Notes: generated by a model from the letters alone, not told the origin. DNA of 64,000 bases from Marinigracilibium pacificum (GCF_012926615.1 NZ_JABBNU010000006.1:248001-312000), one strand, 5' to 3'; positions 43,458-52,604 are shown, numbered from the stretch's first letter. Translations and numbers: made by a program.

Positions 43458-43762
43458 TTTAATGCTTTTCCAAGGGCAAGATTGCTTTTTTCAGCAAAAT
43501 ATTATCCGCAATTATCAAACATATCAATTAATTTGATAAGCATTAATTTTTAAGTATTCCTGGATTTTTGATTTTTATCTTTATTTAAATTGAAAAATCA
43601 TCGAGTCATTGACTTAGCATTTATTGAAGAGTATTATTCTGATGTGATTAATCTAACCGTTAAAGGTTGGTATAACGAATGACATTACAGAAAACTTTAA
43701 ACATAAGATGAGTTTTTAAGTTGAAAACTCTGAAAGTGTCCCCCAAATCGACCCCTTTAAAA
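43458..43762. other. Gene-poor stretch with a possible gene remnant
   Basis: About 300 AT-rich bases between the toxin gene and the tRNA terminator. A 30-codon open segment at 43590-43682 (TTG start, LKNHRVIDLAFIEEYYSDV..GWYNE) has protein-like composition and may be the end of a decayed gene from the integrated element. No ribosome site or homologue is recognised, so it is not called a gene. Confidence 0.35.
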
Positions 43763-43801
43763 ATACAAAACCCTGATAATCAATAAAGATATCAGGGTTT
43801 T
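43763..43801 (-). terminator. Terminator after tRNA-Leu(CAA)
   Basis: A perfect 12-bp stem AAAACCCTGATA / TATCAGGGTTTT (43767-43778 with 43790-43801) closes an 11-nt loop, located 4 nt past the tRNA 3' end on the minus strand. Its sequence differs from the terminator following the displaced copy at 42.7 kb. Confidence 0.85.
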
Positions 43802-43804
43802 TAG

Positions 43805-43886
43805 TACCAAAGGAGGGAATCGAACCCTCACTCCCGAAGGAACACGAGTTTGAGTCGTGCGCGTCTACCAATTCCGCCACTTTGGC
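43805..43886 (-). tRNA. tRNA-Leu (anticodon CAA)
   Basis: 82 nt. The acceptor GCCAAAG pairs with CTTTGGT, and the D-arm contains AATTGGTAGAC. The anticodon stem CACGA/TCGTG has loop CTCAAAC, giving CAA. The long variable arm is typical of leucine tRNAs, followed by T-arm GAGGG-TTCGATT-CCCTC and discriminator A. No CCA is encoded. It reads UUG. Its 3' end is duplicated at 42708-42735. Confidence 0.95.
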
Positions 43887-43954
43887 TTGTTTGGGATGCA
43901 AATCTGATTAAAGATTTTTAAAACATCAACACAAATCAAACAAATTTTATCAGG

Positions 43955-44245
43955 CTATCCTATTTTCTTCTCGTAACTGTATGCCTGAGGTTTGTCGTTA
44001 AACAATACTTTTGTTTTTGCCCAGGTATTTTTAAATAGTTCAGAATGCCTGTATTGCTGTAGATACTTGTCTTCCTCCCATAAGCTATAAGTAGAAAAAA
44101 CATTGGGTGTATCCAGATCCTGAAGTAGCTCGACATGCAAGCACCCTTCAGAAGCTTTAATCTTATCCTTGCTAGACTTGAATATTTCTATAAACTCTTC
44201 AGTTTTTGAAGGATCAAAACTCATTCGGACTATTCTGATTAGCAT
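43955..44245 (-). CDS. Antibiotic biosynthesis monooxygenase (ABM)-domain protein
   Basis: 96 residues from the ATG at 44245 (MLIRIVRMSFDPSKTEEFIEIF); an upstream in-frame start at 44284 would run into the neighbouring gene and is less likely. The dimeric α/β ABM fold is evident from EFIEIFKSSKDKIKASEGCLH and FSTYSLWEEDKYLQQYRHSELF. Members include quinol monooxygenases (YgiN), haem-degrading and small-molecule oxidases. The substrate is unknown. It lies 42 nt downstream of the V4R-like gene on the same strand and is probably co-transcribed. Confidence 0.85.
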   Translation of the reverse strand: MLIRIVRMSFDPSKTEEFIEIFKSSKDKIKASEGCLHVELLQDLDTPNVFSTYSLWEEDKYLQQYRHSELFKNTWAKTKVLFNDKPQAYSYEKKIG

Positions 44246-44287
44246 TTTTTGCTTAAAAATAAGTTTAACAGTCCGTAATAGCACTAT

Positions 44288-45496
44288 TTATTTAGCATAA
44301 ACCCTGATCTGGTCTATGTCATCACCATTGATTCTTGAGTGCAGAACCTCTGATCCAAACTTTTTCAGTCCGATTCCATTTAGTTTAAAGAGTTTTTTCT
44401 GATCTTTTTTGCTTTGTATAAATCGGGTTATTCCGGACAACAGTCCTCTGGTAAATAAATAGTCTTCTGTTCGGTTTTCAGTTTTTACAGATCCAATTTG
44501 AGAATTAGATTCGAAATTGTTTTCAATTGTAACAATTAGCTCTGTATTATCTTTGTAAGAATCTCTGATAATTCTTCCATAGCCAAGTGCATTGATGAAT
44601 GCTAACAGGCAATCTGCCATGTCTTGGTTTCTATGAATTAATTTATCTGTTAATCCTTTCCATTCTGTTGATCTATATAAGTGTTCAAAAAAGTGAATGA
44701 AAAGATCTGAGATCTGTCTCACATATTTTTTATTTAAAGGAACTCCCTCTAAGTCTTGGGTGGCCACTTCAGCTACCAAAAACGGGAAAAGAGCAATGTA
44801 ATTACTGAAAGTCTTTGTTAGTTTATTGTTTAGAATGTGGATTTCACCATTGTGGTCACCATAAAATGGCATTGAAATTACAGTTTCGGAGATAATGCCA
44901 AATTCATTATCATGCCCGGTAGTTTGTGCAATCTGGAAATTTCCCCATTCAGGCGATTTGTAGCAAAAAGGATTTTCTTCAGCTACCAGTTCAATGTTAT
45001 AAAGACAATAAGTGTCTCCAGTATTTTTGCAAGATAATTTCTGTGAAACGAATGTTTCCTCTTCGCCTAACTCATAAGCTGCACCCAGAGCTCCACATAA
45101 AACTCCCATAGCATATGGATTTTGGAATGGCATGAAATCCCCTGTGCTTTTACATAAAGATGTTGTAATTACCTCACCACCTGTTTTAGAAATTGATGAC
45201 AAATCAATATTTCCTAGACCACTATCCTTTATATATCTTGATATTATAAATTTCTTTTCAGAAAAGCTGAATTCCTTGTCATTGAAATATTTCACAAACA
45301 TATTCCTGGACAGCTCGGAGGCATAATAGAATAATCGTTTATTTATTTCATCTTGCTTTCCGGTTGATTCGATAAGCTTTTCAGTAACTGAAAACCATGC
45401 GTTATCAATAACAATTACCGGCTCGGTAAGGTGAGAAATATTTTGCTCTTCGTTTATTCTTTTGTCCTGGATGATCTGTGAAAAAGTATCTGACAT
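44288..45496 (-). CDS. V4R-like domain protein, unknown role
   Basis: 402 residues, soluble, no signal peptide. The N-terminal half (about 60-180) resembles the V4R (4-vinyl reductase/predicted hydrocarbon-binding) fold: YAMGVLCGALGAAYELGEE followed by KLSCKNTGDTYCLYNIEL, with the paired Cys of that family. The C-terminal half (about 230-380) may be a second, more diverged copy (LLAFINALGYGRIIRDSY, YLFTRGLLSGITRFI) lacking the Cys pair. V4R domains bind small hydrophobic molecules and often act as sensors, here without a DNA-binding or signalling domain. It heads a two-gene unit with the ABM monooxygenase. Domain assignment is by pattern only. Confidence 0.6.
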   Translation of the reverse strand: MSDTFSQIIQDKRINEEQNISHLTEPVIVIDNAWFSVTEKLIESTGKQDEINKRLFYYASELSRNMFVKYFNDKEFSFSEKKFIISRYIKDSGLGNIDLSSISKTGGEVITTSLCKSTGDFMPFQNPYAMGVLCGALGAAYELGEEETFVSQKLSCKNTGDTYCLYNIELVAEENPFCYKSPEWGNFQIAQTTGHDNEFGIISETVISMPFYGDHNGEIHILNNKLTKTFSNYIALFPFLVAEVATQDLEGVPLNKKYVRQISDLFIHFFEHLYRSTEWKGLTDKLIHRNQDMADCLLAFINALGYGRIIRDSYKDNTELIVTIENNFESNSQIGSVKTENRTEDYLFTRGLLSGITRFIQSKKDQKKLFKLNGIGLKKFGSEVLHSRINGDDIDQIRVYAK

Positions 45497-45602
45497 AGTT
45501 AAAAAGTTATAAGTGCAAATATGGATGTCAGCTCCTAGGGAAAAAAATCAAAACAAAATCAAATTATATCAATGTATGGTTTAGGGTATAAACTGAATTA
45601 TG

Positions 45603-46376
45603 TTAGTTATTTTCGTCAAAAAGAATACTCACAGGGCTGTCAAAATCCAGACCTAATAATTCAGAAGCATTGCCTTGCGAAATACCTATTTCAAGCACTC
45701 CATTACTGTTAAAAAGTGTGAAGCACTCTCCGGGTTCTATCTCATTGTAGTTTTTGAAGACTTTAGAATGCTTTTCCCTGCCAAAAATGATAGTGAATTT
45801 TCTTTCTTTCGAGAGAATATCAAAATCTTGTTTGAGAATATTTGTTATAAGATTGCCAAAATGATCTACATGTATGACATGTCCCTGAATTTGTTTTTTT
45901 GATGCTCTGGAGGTTCTATTGAGCAGTTTTCTCATTTCTGGCTTACGTGGTCCGAGGTTATGTATTGTTTCTCCGCTAGCCAGCTTAGCCGCAGCTTCTG
46001 CCAATATGTTTTTTTCAGGAAAGGTAGATTCAGCTCCTACTGCAAGTTCGACAACCCCCATTGGCATTTGTTGAGAAAGCAAACTAAAAAGTCCATTATC
46101 TCTACCTACAAAATACTGGTCTTCAAGTTTGATAGCAATCATCTCATCATCGCCTTGCTGTCCTCCTGCAATACAAACCAAGTGAACTGTGCCCGGAGGA
46201 AACTCACGATATACATTATTAAGTATGTAAGAGCAATGGATCAGGTTGTGTTTTTGGATAGCATGAGATATGTCTACAATCTGTAAACTTGGGTTTACAC
46301 GAAGCATTTTTGCCTTTACGGCTGCTACATAATGATCGGTGTTACCAAAATCTGACAGAAAAGTGACTATTGCCAT
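45603..46376 (-). CDS. SAM hydroxide adenosyltransferase (DUF62)
   Basis: 257 residues. The N-terminal domain begins IVTFLSDFGNTDHYVAAVKA, the motif of the S-adenosylmethionine hydroxide/halide adenosyltransferase family, followed by DISHAIQKHNLIHCSYIL and the C-terminal β-barrel (HVIHVDHFGNLITNI). Such enzymes split SAM to adenosine and methionine, and relatives are fluorinases/chlorinases. Nothing in the neighbourhood suggests halogenation, so the hydrolase role is preferred. It is divergent from phoH. Confidence 0.9.
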   Translation of the reverse strand: MAIVTFLSDFGNTDHYVAAVKAKMLRVNPSLQIVDISHAIQKHNLIHCSYILNNVYREFPPGTVHLVCIAGGQQGDDEMIAIKLEDQYFVGRDNGLFSLLSQQMPMGVVELAVGAESTFPEKNILAEAAAKLASGETIHNLGPRKPEMRKLLNRTSRASKKQIQGHVIHVDHFGNLITNILKQDFDILSKERKFTIIFGREKHSKVFKNYNEIEPGECFTLFNSNGVLEIGISQGNASELLGLDFDSPVSILFDENN

Positions 46377-46397
46377 ACGAGGGTTTAAATTATTGAT

Positions 46398-46405
46398 TAA
46401 TTTTG
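46398..46405 (+). promoter_or_regulatory. Candidate -7 box upstream of phoH
   Basis: TAATTTTG matches the Bacteroidota -7 consensus TAnnTTTG, about 64 bp before the phoH TTG start. No clear -33 TTTG is found at the expected distance, so this is tentative. Confidence 0.3.
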
Positions 46406-46468
46406 TTGTGGCAAAACTAAAAATTTTTACCTAGTATTCAGTATTGAACCATATAAATTGAAAATCAT

Positions 46469-47443
46469 TTGGTAGAAAAAATTATTACTCTTGAAAATGT
46501 CTCGCTCATTGATTTTTTGGGGGTTGACAACCAAAATATAAATGAAGTAGCTGCTGCTTTTCCTAAAAGTAAGATAATTTCGCGTGGCAATGAAATCAAA
46601 ATAAAGGGAAATACTTCTGAGATTCTTCGCATTAATGATATTTTAAATGCTCTTGTAGCTCATTATCATAAATATGGAAAAGTTACTTCTGATAATGTCA
46701 GGGTCTATATCCAGAAGGAAGAAGAAAATGTTGCAGCTGCAGCTACCGATGGTGTTGTAATTTATGGAACAAAAGGTTTTAAGGTAACTCCTAAAACTAA
46801 AAATCAAAAGGTACTGGTAGATAAGATCGTTGGCAATGATATGATCTTTGCAATCGGTCCTGCAGGTACAGGTAAAACATATATTTCAGTTGCCCTCGCA
46901 GTAAGAGCACTAAAAAATAAAGAGGTAAAAAAGATTATCATCACTCGTCCGGCAGTTGAGGCTGGTGAAAATCTGGGATTTCTTCCTGGTGATTTAAAAG
47001 AGAAAATTGATCCTTATCTAAGGCCGATTTATGATGCACTGGATGATATGTTGCCTGCAGAAAAGCTTTCGTATTATCTTGAAAACAGGGTTATAGAAAT
47101 AGCTCCTCTGGCCTATATGAGAGGTAGAACGCTTAACAATGCTTTTATCTTACTCGATGAAGCCCAGAATACCACCACCATGCAGATGAAGATGTTCCTG
47201 ACAAGGATGGGACCAAATTCGAAGTTGATAATTAATGGTGACCGTTCCCAGATTGACCTTCCAAAAAATCAACGATCAGGATTACTTGAGGCAATTTCTG
47301 TTTTGAAAGGAGTAAAGGGAATAGAATTTATTTATTTCGATGGTGGAGATGTGATCAGACATAAACTTGTAAGAAGTATTATCGAAGCATACGATAAAGC
47401 TTCTGAAAAGAAGAAAGAAGAAAAAGAATCTAAAAATGATTAA
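46469..47443 (+). CDS. phoH: PhoH family ATPase
   Basis: 324 residues. Walker A GPAGTGKTYISVALAVRAL, RPAVEAGENLGFLPGDLKEKIDPYLRP, Walker B AFILLDEAQN and the family-typical LITGD-like NGDRSQIDLPKNQRSG are present. PhoH proteins are ATP-binding, RNA-associated enzymes. The first available start is TTG at 46469, since an in-frame stop lies at 46454 and no ATG occurs between; homologues begin at a matching place (VEKIITLENVSLIDFLGVDN). It opens a plus-strand series phoH-GNAT-comEC-enoyl-CoA hydratase-recQ; the GNAT gene overlaps it by 8 nt. Confidence 0.9.
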   Translation: MVEKIITLENVSLIDFLGVDNQNINEVAAAFPKSKIISRGNEIKIKGNTSEILRINDILNALVAHYHKYGKVTSDNVRVYIQKEEENVAAAATDGVVIYGTKGFKVTPKTKNQKVLVDKIVGNDMIFAIGPAGTGKTYISVALAVRALKNKEVKKIIITRPAVEAGENLGFLPGDLKEKIDPYLRPIYDALDDMLPAEKLSYYLENRVIEIAPLAYMRGRTLNNAFILLDEAQNTTTMQMKMFLTRMGPNSKLIINGDRSQIDLPKNQRSGLLEAISVLKGVKGIEFIYFDGGDVIRHKLVRSIIEAYDKASEKKKEEKESKND

Positions 47444-47873
47444 AGTAAAACATGTTACTGATGATCCTCAACTGGATCAGGTATATGCCATCAGGAAAAA
47501 GGTTTTTGTTGAAGAACAGAATGTGGAACCTGAAGATGAGTTTGATCAATTTGAAGAGACGAGCAGGCATTTTCTTGCTTATTATGATGACATACCTTGT
47601 GGTACAGCAAGGTGGAGGTTTACATCAAACGGAATTAAACTTGAGCGTTTTGCCGTACTTGAACAATATCGTGGTCATATGGTAGGACATCATCTTGTTG
47701 AAGCTGTGATCAGAGATATAATGGATCATCCGGAGTCTAAAGGAAAACAATTGTATCTTCATGCCCAGCTACCAGCTGTCTCACTTTATAGCCGGTTTGG
47801 GTTTACCAAAGAAGGTGAACAATTTGAGGAATGCGATATTATGCATTACAAAATGATTAAGCCTGCCTTTTAA
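47436..47873 (+). CDS. GNAT family N-acetyltransferase (ElaA-like)
   Basis: 145 residues with a GNAT core: IRKKVFVEEQNVEPEDEFDQ, GTARWRFTSNGIKLERFAVL, then the acetyl-CoA-binding turn EQYRGHMVGHHLVEAVI, and LYLHAQLPAVSLYSRFGF. The IRxxVFVxEQxVxxxxExD start is characteristic of the ElaA/YjcF-like subgroup. The substrate is unknown. The gene overlaps phoH by 8 nt and is likely translationally coupled to it. Confidence 0.87.
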   Translation: MIKVKHVTDDPQLDQVYAIRKKVFVEEQNVEPEDEFDQFEETSRHFLAYYDDIPCGTARWRFTSNGIKLERFAVLEQYRGHMVGHHLVEAVIRDIMDHPESKGKQLYLHAQLPAVSLYSRFGFTKEGEQFEECDIMHYKMIKPAF

Positions 47874-47919
47874 ACGGCTAGAATTTTAATAGTTTCTCTC
47901 TTGCTATTATATTTCAGGC

Positions 47920-49911
47920 GTGAATATAGATTTGCGCTTTCAGCCCTTTTATAAACTATTTCTCGCCTTATCTGCTGGTATTTTGCTGGTTAGAACTGGG
48001 GTTGTTTCTCCTGTTAAATATCAGTTCTACCTCCTGCCGGTTTTTCTATTTCTCTTCTGGATACTCAGATATATTAATTTACCATTAAAACCAAAGATCA
48101 GTTCTATTTCCATCTTAGGTCTTGCACTATTATTAACTATTGGTATTGTCGTTGGCGAAGCTTCAAAAGTCGAAGATGTTAGTTACGGTTCGGATGAATG
48201 TGTTTTTGAAGTATTGTCAATTCCGGAGGTGAAAAATGGAAGAATTTCAGTTGGTGCCAGACTTATAAATCATGAAAAGGAGCCCCAGGTTTTATTAAAT
48301 GTAGAGGGAGATGATGCCGAAAGGTTATTGTTACCGGGAAATATCCTTCAGGTAAAAACGAGTGTTTTCATGCCAGAAAGAATAAATCTTCAAGGTGTAT
48401 TCGATTACCAAGGTTATTTGAAAAATGAAGGGATTCAAGGAGTTACTTATACTTCAGTAGATAAACTTATTTTAAGAGCTACCAAAAATGATCTTATAAC
48501 CAGGGTAAAAAGATGTGTTTACTTTGTCAGGTGTGATATCCGGGAAATACTGATACAGTCAATAAATGATTATGATAGCAGGTCAATTCTGGAGGCTTTG
48601 ATTTTAGGAGATAGATCTGGTATTGATAATGAACTTTCAGATCAATATGCCAGGCTTGGTCTTCTCCATGTCCTTGCAGTTTCCGGAATGCATGTAGGAT
48701 TTGTTTTTATCTTGTTGTCCGGGCTGCTAAAACTATATCTTAAATACATCAAAAAGGGAGTTTTTCCATTACTTGTTTTTGGAATCCTTGTTTTGTGTAG
48801 TTATGCAATAATTAGTGGGGGAGCACCCTCTGTTTGCAGGGCTGCATTTATGTTTTCTTTAATCTGGATTGGTAGCTGCCTGAAGAAAAAGTATTCAGTT
48901 TTAAATGCTGTATTTGCATCAGCTTTCTTTTTATGTTTATTCGATCCTTCAAATATTTTCAGGCTTTCATTTCAGTTGTCATATGCTGCAGTAATTGGAA
49001 TTATTCTTTTATACCCTGTACTCAGAAGAATATATAGATTTAGCTACAAGGGGTTAAATATTATTGCTGATATCGTTAATGTTAGCCTAGCTGCACAGAT
49101 CGCTACTTTCCCACTGATGATCTATCATTTTGGCTATTGGTCACCACTTTCATTGTTAGTAAACATTCCGATGGCTGTTTTAATACCGTTTTATTTATAT
49201 AGTGGGTGGGTTATTGTTTTTTTATCTTTTCTTTTTAATAGTATCCCTTTTTTACCCGGGCTTTTAGAGAGAATTATTTTCTGGCAACATCAAATAATGG
49301 ATACGATCTTTAGCTCCAGATTTGTTTTTAATTTCCCCCGACCGGATAGCTTAGCAATTTTAATTTTTGGCATTGGTATAATATTTCTGATTAACCTTTT
49401 AGCTTCCGGAAATAAAAGAGCTTTCAGGATTGTTGCAATCTCAATGTTTTCATTTTTAATAATCCAGACATTAACCAAGCAGTATTTCAATGCGGAACAA
49501 AAAATAAAATTAGTGAGGTTGAATGATGAGTTATTCGTGTTGGATAGTAAAATGAATATTGCAACTCATGTTTCGGGAAGCTCAATGGAGGTGTCAGATT
49601 TTGAAAGATCGCTTCTTAATAGTGTTAACAGATCTTCAGGTGGATGTGGGGATATAGAAATTTATAAGGGCAAAACAAATCATAAAAGTACACTTCTTGT
49701 CAGTAGAAATAAAAATGAATTATATAAGTATTACCTGATTAATGAGGAGCTTGACAGTGGAATGTTGAAAGACATTTGTAAAGTTAATCCGGATGCAGTT
49801 ATATTGTCTGAAGATCATTTACAAGATAGTATGTTAATCACTGCCATTGAGGAAAAACGGATAAACATATTAACTTTGGCAAGATTTCAATCATTAACCC
49901 TAACCAGATGA
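47920..49911 (+). CDS. comEC: ComEC/Rec2 family DNA-uptake channel
   Basis: 663 residues from a GTG at 47920. N-terminal helices lead into a DUF4131-type OB-like domain, then the Competence domain with LLHVLAVSGMHVGFVFILLS and the LSFQLSYAAVIGIILLYPVL stretch, with some ten membrane helices in all. The C-terminal metallo-β-lactamase domain of longer ComEC proteins is missing; instead there is a ~130-residue tail without metal motifs. ComEC moves single-stranded DNA across the inner membrane in natural transformation. The enoyl-CoA hydratase gene overlaps its stop by 4 nt. Confidence 0.9.
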   Translation: MNIDLRFQPFYKLFLALSAGILLVRTGVVSPVKYQFYLLPVFLFLFWILRYINLPLKPKISSISILGLALLLTIGIVVGEASKVEDVSYGSDECVFEVLSIPEVKNGRISVGARLINHEKEPQVLLNVEGDDAERLLLPGNILQVKTSVFMPERINLQGVFDYQGYLKNEGIQGVTYTSVDKLILRATKNDLITRVKRCVYFVRCDIREILIQSINDYDSRSILEALILGDRSGIDNELSDQYARLGLLHVLAVSGMHVGFVFILLSGLLKLYLKYIKKGVFPLLVFGILVLCSYAIISGGAPSVCRAAFMFSLIWIGSCLKKKYSVLNAVFASAFFLCLFDPSNIFRLSFQLSYAAVIGIILLYPVLRRIYRFSYKGLNIIADIVNVSLAAQIATFPLMIYHFGYWSPLSLLVNIPMAVLIPFYLYSGWVIVFLSFLFNSIPFLPGLLERIIFWQHQIMDTIFSSRFVFNFPRPDSLAILIFGIGIIFLINLLASGNKRAFRIVAISMFSFLIIQTLTKQYFNAEQKIKLVRLNDELFVLDSKMNIATHVSGSSMEVSDFERSLLNSVNRSSGGCGDIEIYKGKTNHKSTLLVSRNKNELYKYYLINEELDSGMLKDICKVNPDAVILSEDHLQDSMLITAIEEKRINILTLARFQSLTLTR

Positions 49912-50681
49912 AAACAATTATAACGAATATTGAAGGACGTACAGGAATTATTACGCTTAACAGGCCTGAGAAAAGAAATGCCTTGAATCAGGAACTGGTT
50001 TCTGAATTGAAAGGACAGCTTTTAGCCTGGCAAGATGAGCCTTCAGTAAAAACAATTGTTATAAAAGGAAGCGGAAAGGCCTTTTGTGCCGGTGCAGATC
50101 TTGAATACCTTCAACAACTACAGAAAAACACTTATGAGGAGAACCTTGCAGATTCAAATCACTTGAAGGAATTATTTTTTATGATCTATGATTATCCGAA
50201 AACAATCATAGCTTGTGTTCAGGGGCATGCAATTGCCGGAGGCTGCGGATTGGCAAATGTATGTGATTTTACGTTTTCTGTTCCTGAGGCAAAGTTTGGT
50301 TATACCGAAGTAAAGATCGGTTTTGTACCTGCTATGGTGCTGGTATTTTTAATCAGGAAAATCGGTGAAGCCAGAGCAAAGGAACTATTATTAAGTGGAG
50401 AGTTAATAACTGCAGAAAGAGCTGAGATAATAGGTATAGTTAATAAAGTAGTTGATAAAGATGAGCTGGGTGAGTACGTATTGGAATTTGCTGAAAAGCT
50501 AAATAATACGAATTCAGGAGAATCAATATCTATTACTAAAAAGATGATTCACAAAGTTCAGAATATGACAATTGATGAAGCGTTAAATTATGCTTCGGAG
50601 ATGAATGCTAAAGCAAGGGCTACTGATGATTGTAAAACGGGAATTGATTCATTTTTAAGTAAAAAACCACTAACCTGGTAA
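49908..50681 (+). CDS. Enoyl-CoA hydratase/isomerase family protein
   Basis: 257 residues of the crotonase superfamily: GIITLNRPEKRNALNQELV, the oxyanion-hole segments GSGKAFCAGADLEYL and AIAGGCGLANVCDF, and FGYTEVKIGFVPAMV carrying a Glu in the catalytic region. It likely hydrates or isomerises an acyl-CoA in fatty-acid or branched-chain amino-acid breakdown. It begins inside the comEC stop (4-nt ATGA overlap) and recQ begins immediately after it, so these unrelated genes share a transcript. Confidence 0.9.
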   Translation: MKTIITNIEGRTGIITLNRPEKRNALNQELVSELKGQLLAWQDEPSVKTIVIKGSGKAFCAGADLEYLQQLQKNTYEENLADSNHLKELFFMIYDYPKTIIACVQGHAIAGGCGLANVCDFTFSVPEAKFGYTEVKIGFVPAMVLVFLIRKIGEARAKELLLSGELITAERAEIIGIVNKVVDKDELGEYVLEFAEKLNNTNSGESISITKKMIHKVQNMTIDEALNYASEMNAKARATDDCKTGIDSFLSKKPLTW

Positions 50682-52604
50682 ATGACGCCGGAAGAGATAT
50701 TACGTAAATATTGGGGATATAGTGAATTCAGACCCAAACAACGAGATATAATCGGATCGTTGTTAAATGGGAAGGATGTACTTGCTTTACTACCTACCGG
50801 GGGAGGCAAATCTATATGCTATCAGGTGCCGGCGTTATTAATGCCAGGACTAACCGTAGTGATCTCTCCGCTGATTGCCCTGATGAAAGATCAGGTAGAG
50901 ACCTTGAAAAGGCTTGGAATACCGGCTGCTTCAGTTCAATCTTCGATGTCAGGCAGGGAGGTAGATGTTATTCTTGATAATGCAGTTCACGGCGCGATAA
51001 AAATACTTTACGTATCACCCGAACGAGTACATACCAAACTTTTTATTGAAAGAATGAAAAGGGCGGAAGTGTCTATGATTGCAGTAGATGAGGCTCATTG
51101 TATATCTCAATGGGGTCATGATTTTAGGCCTTCCTATCTTCAGATAAAAGATATTTTCGAATATATAGACCGATGCCCGGTAATTGCTGTGACAGCAACG
51201 GCAACTACGAAGGTAAGAGAGGAGATATCTGAACTCCTCGAGCTGAAGTCTCCCGATATTTACATGGGGTCTTTTGCAAGAACTAACCTTTCTCTTTCGG
51301 TCAGGACAGTTGAGGATAAAGAAAGAAAGCTAGAAGAAATTCTCAAGAAGATCCCCGGTTCAGGTATAGTCTATGCAAACAGCAGAAAGCAGACAGCAGT
51401 AATCGCACGCTATCTTTATACTCATAATATTACCGCAAATTACTATCATGCAGGTCTTAAAAATGATGATAGAAATGTAAGGCAGGATGATTGGCTTAAT
51501 AATCGTATTAGAATCATTTCTGCAACAAATGCTTTCGGTATGGGGATTGACAAGCCGGATGTGAGGGTTGTTATCCATTATGATCTTCCCGGTGTATTAG
51601 AAGGTTATTATCAGGAAGCCGGAAGAGCTGGGCGCGATGGAAAGAATTCCTTCGGTGTTCTTTTATTATATCCGAATGAAACCAGACAATCATTAGAGCG
51701 TTTTGAGGCAATGTTTCCGGATCTTCCTTATATCAAAAAGGTTTATCAGGCAATTGCTAACTTTTATAAACTTGCTATCGGTTCAGCCGAGTTTGAAAGT
51801 TATGATATTGATCTCACCCGTTTTTGTGATACTTATTCCCTTGATGTTATAAAGACCTTCAAGGTTCTGGAACTCCTTTCAGAGCATGGTTTGATGGAGC
51901 TTAATGCAGCATTTCATACGCCATCTAAAGTTAAGTTTGAGGTAAGCCATGAGGAGATGTATAAATTTATGATAGCCAATTCTGCATTCGAGAAGTTGTT
52001 GAAAACAATACTCAGGATGTATGGGGGAGAGATTTATACTCAGGTTATTGTTATTGATGAATTTAAAATAGCACAGGCTGCAGCTGTGCCGGTTAGTGAA
52101 ATTCATAGTCTTCTATTAAAGATGTCAGAACAGAATTATATTTATTATGTTCCTAAAAATGATAATCCGAAAATAACCTTTTTAACTCCGCGTCTTGATG
52201 TAGAGAAGCTTCCAATCACAAAAAAAATGCTTGAGAATCAAAAGGAGATTGAAAAAGGGAAGATAAAGGCTGTGATTGATTATGCTGAGATGAAACAAGG
52301 CTGTCGGATGCAATATCTGCAGGAATATTTTGGTGAAAAAGATACTGAGCCATGTGGAAGGTGCGATCTATGCCTTGAAAAAAAGAAGCTTGAAAAATCC
52401 AGGTCAGAAGAAGAGCAATCTTTGGAAAATGAGATTTTAGATATACTCTCCACTGAGTCAAAAACAACAGATCAATTGGTAGAATTAATCAATTTTGTTG
52501 ATAAGAAGTCAATAGAAATTATTGTAAGACAGTTAATTGATTGGGAAAAGATTCGAATTGATCATTCAGGAAGGTTAACCATAGTAAATTTCGATAATCA
52601 TTGA
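50682..52604 (+). CDS. recQ: RecQ family ATP-dependent DNA helicase
   Basis: 640 residues. Helicase motifs: EFRPKQRDII (motif 0), LLPTGGGKSICYQ (Walker A), AVDEAHCISQWGHDFRPSY (DEAH plus the RecQ aromatic loop), VTATAT, and GMGIDKPDVR with YYQEAGRAGRDG. A zinc-binding RecQ-Ct region follows (CRMQYLQEYFGE, CGRCDLC) with a winged helix. A shorter than usual C-terminus without an obvious HRDC domain ends the protein. It unwinds DNA in recombination repair. It starts directly at the hydratase stop. Confidence 0.92.
   Translation: MTPEEILRKYWGYSEFRPKQRDIIGSLLNGKDVLALLPTGGGKSICYQVPALLMPGLTVVISPLIALMKDQVETLKRLGIPAASVQSSMSGREVDVILDNAVHGAIKILYVSPERVHTKLFIERMKRAEVSMIAVDEAHCISQWGHDFRPSYLQIKDIFEYIDRCPVIAVTATATTKVREEISELLELKSPDIYMGSFARTNLSLSVRTVEDKERKLEEILKKIPGSGIVYANSRKQTAVIARYLYTHNITANYYHAGLKNDDRNVRQDDWLNNRIRIISATNAFGMGIDKPDVRVVIHYDLPGVLEGYYQEAGRAGRDGKNSFGVLLLYPNETRQSLERFEAMFPDLPYIKKVYQAIANFYKLAIGSAEFESYDIDLTRFCDTYSLDVIKTFKVLELLSEHGLMELNAAFHTPSKVKFEVSHEEMYKFMIANSAFEKLLKTILRMYGGEIYTQVIVIDEFKIAQAAAVPVSEIHSLLLKMSEQNYIYYVPKNDNPKITFLTPRLDVEKLPITKKMLENQKEIEKGKIKAVIDYAEMKQGCRMQYLQEYFGEKDTEPCGRCDLCLEKKKLEKSRSEEEQSLENEILDILSTESKTTDQLVELINFVDKKSIEIIVRQLIDWEKIRIDHSGRLTIVNFDNH

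Noticed and set aside
45603-46376. Fluorinase or chlorinase
   Set aside because: The family also contains SAM hydroxide adenosyltransferases, which are far commoner, and no organohalogen genes are nearby; halide specificity cannot be read from this sequence.
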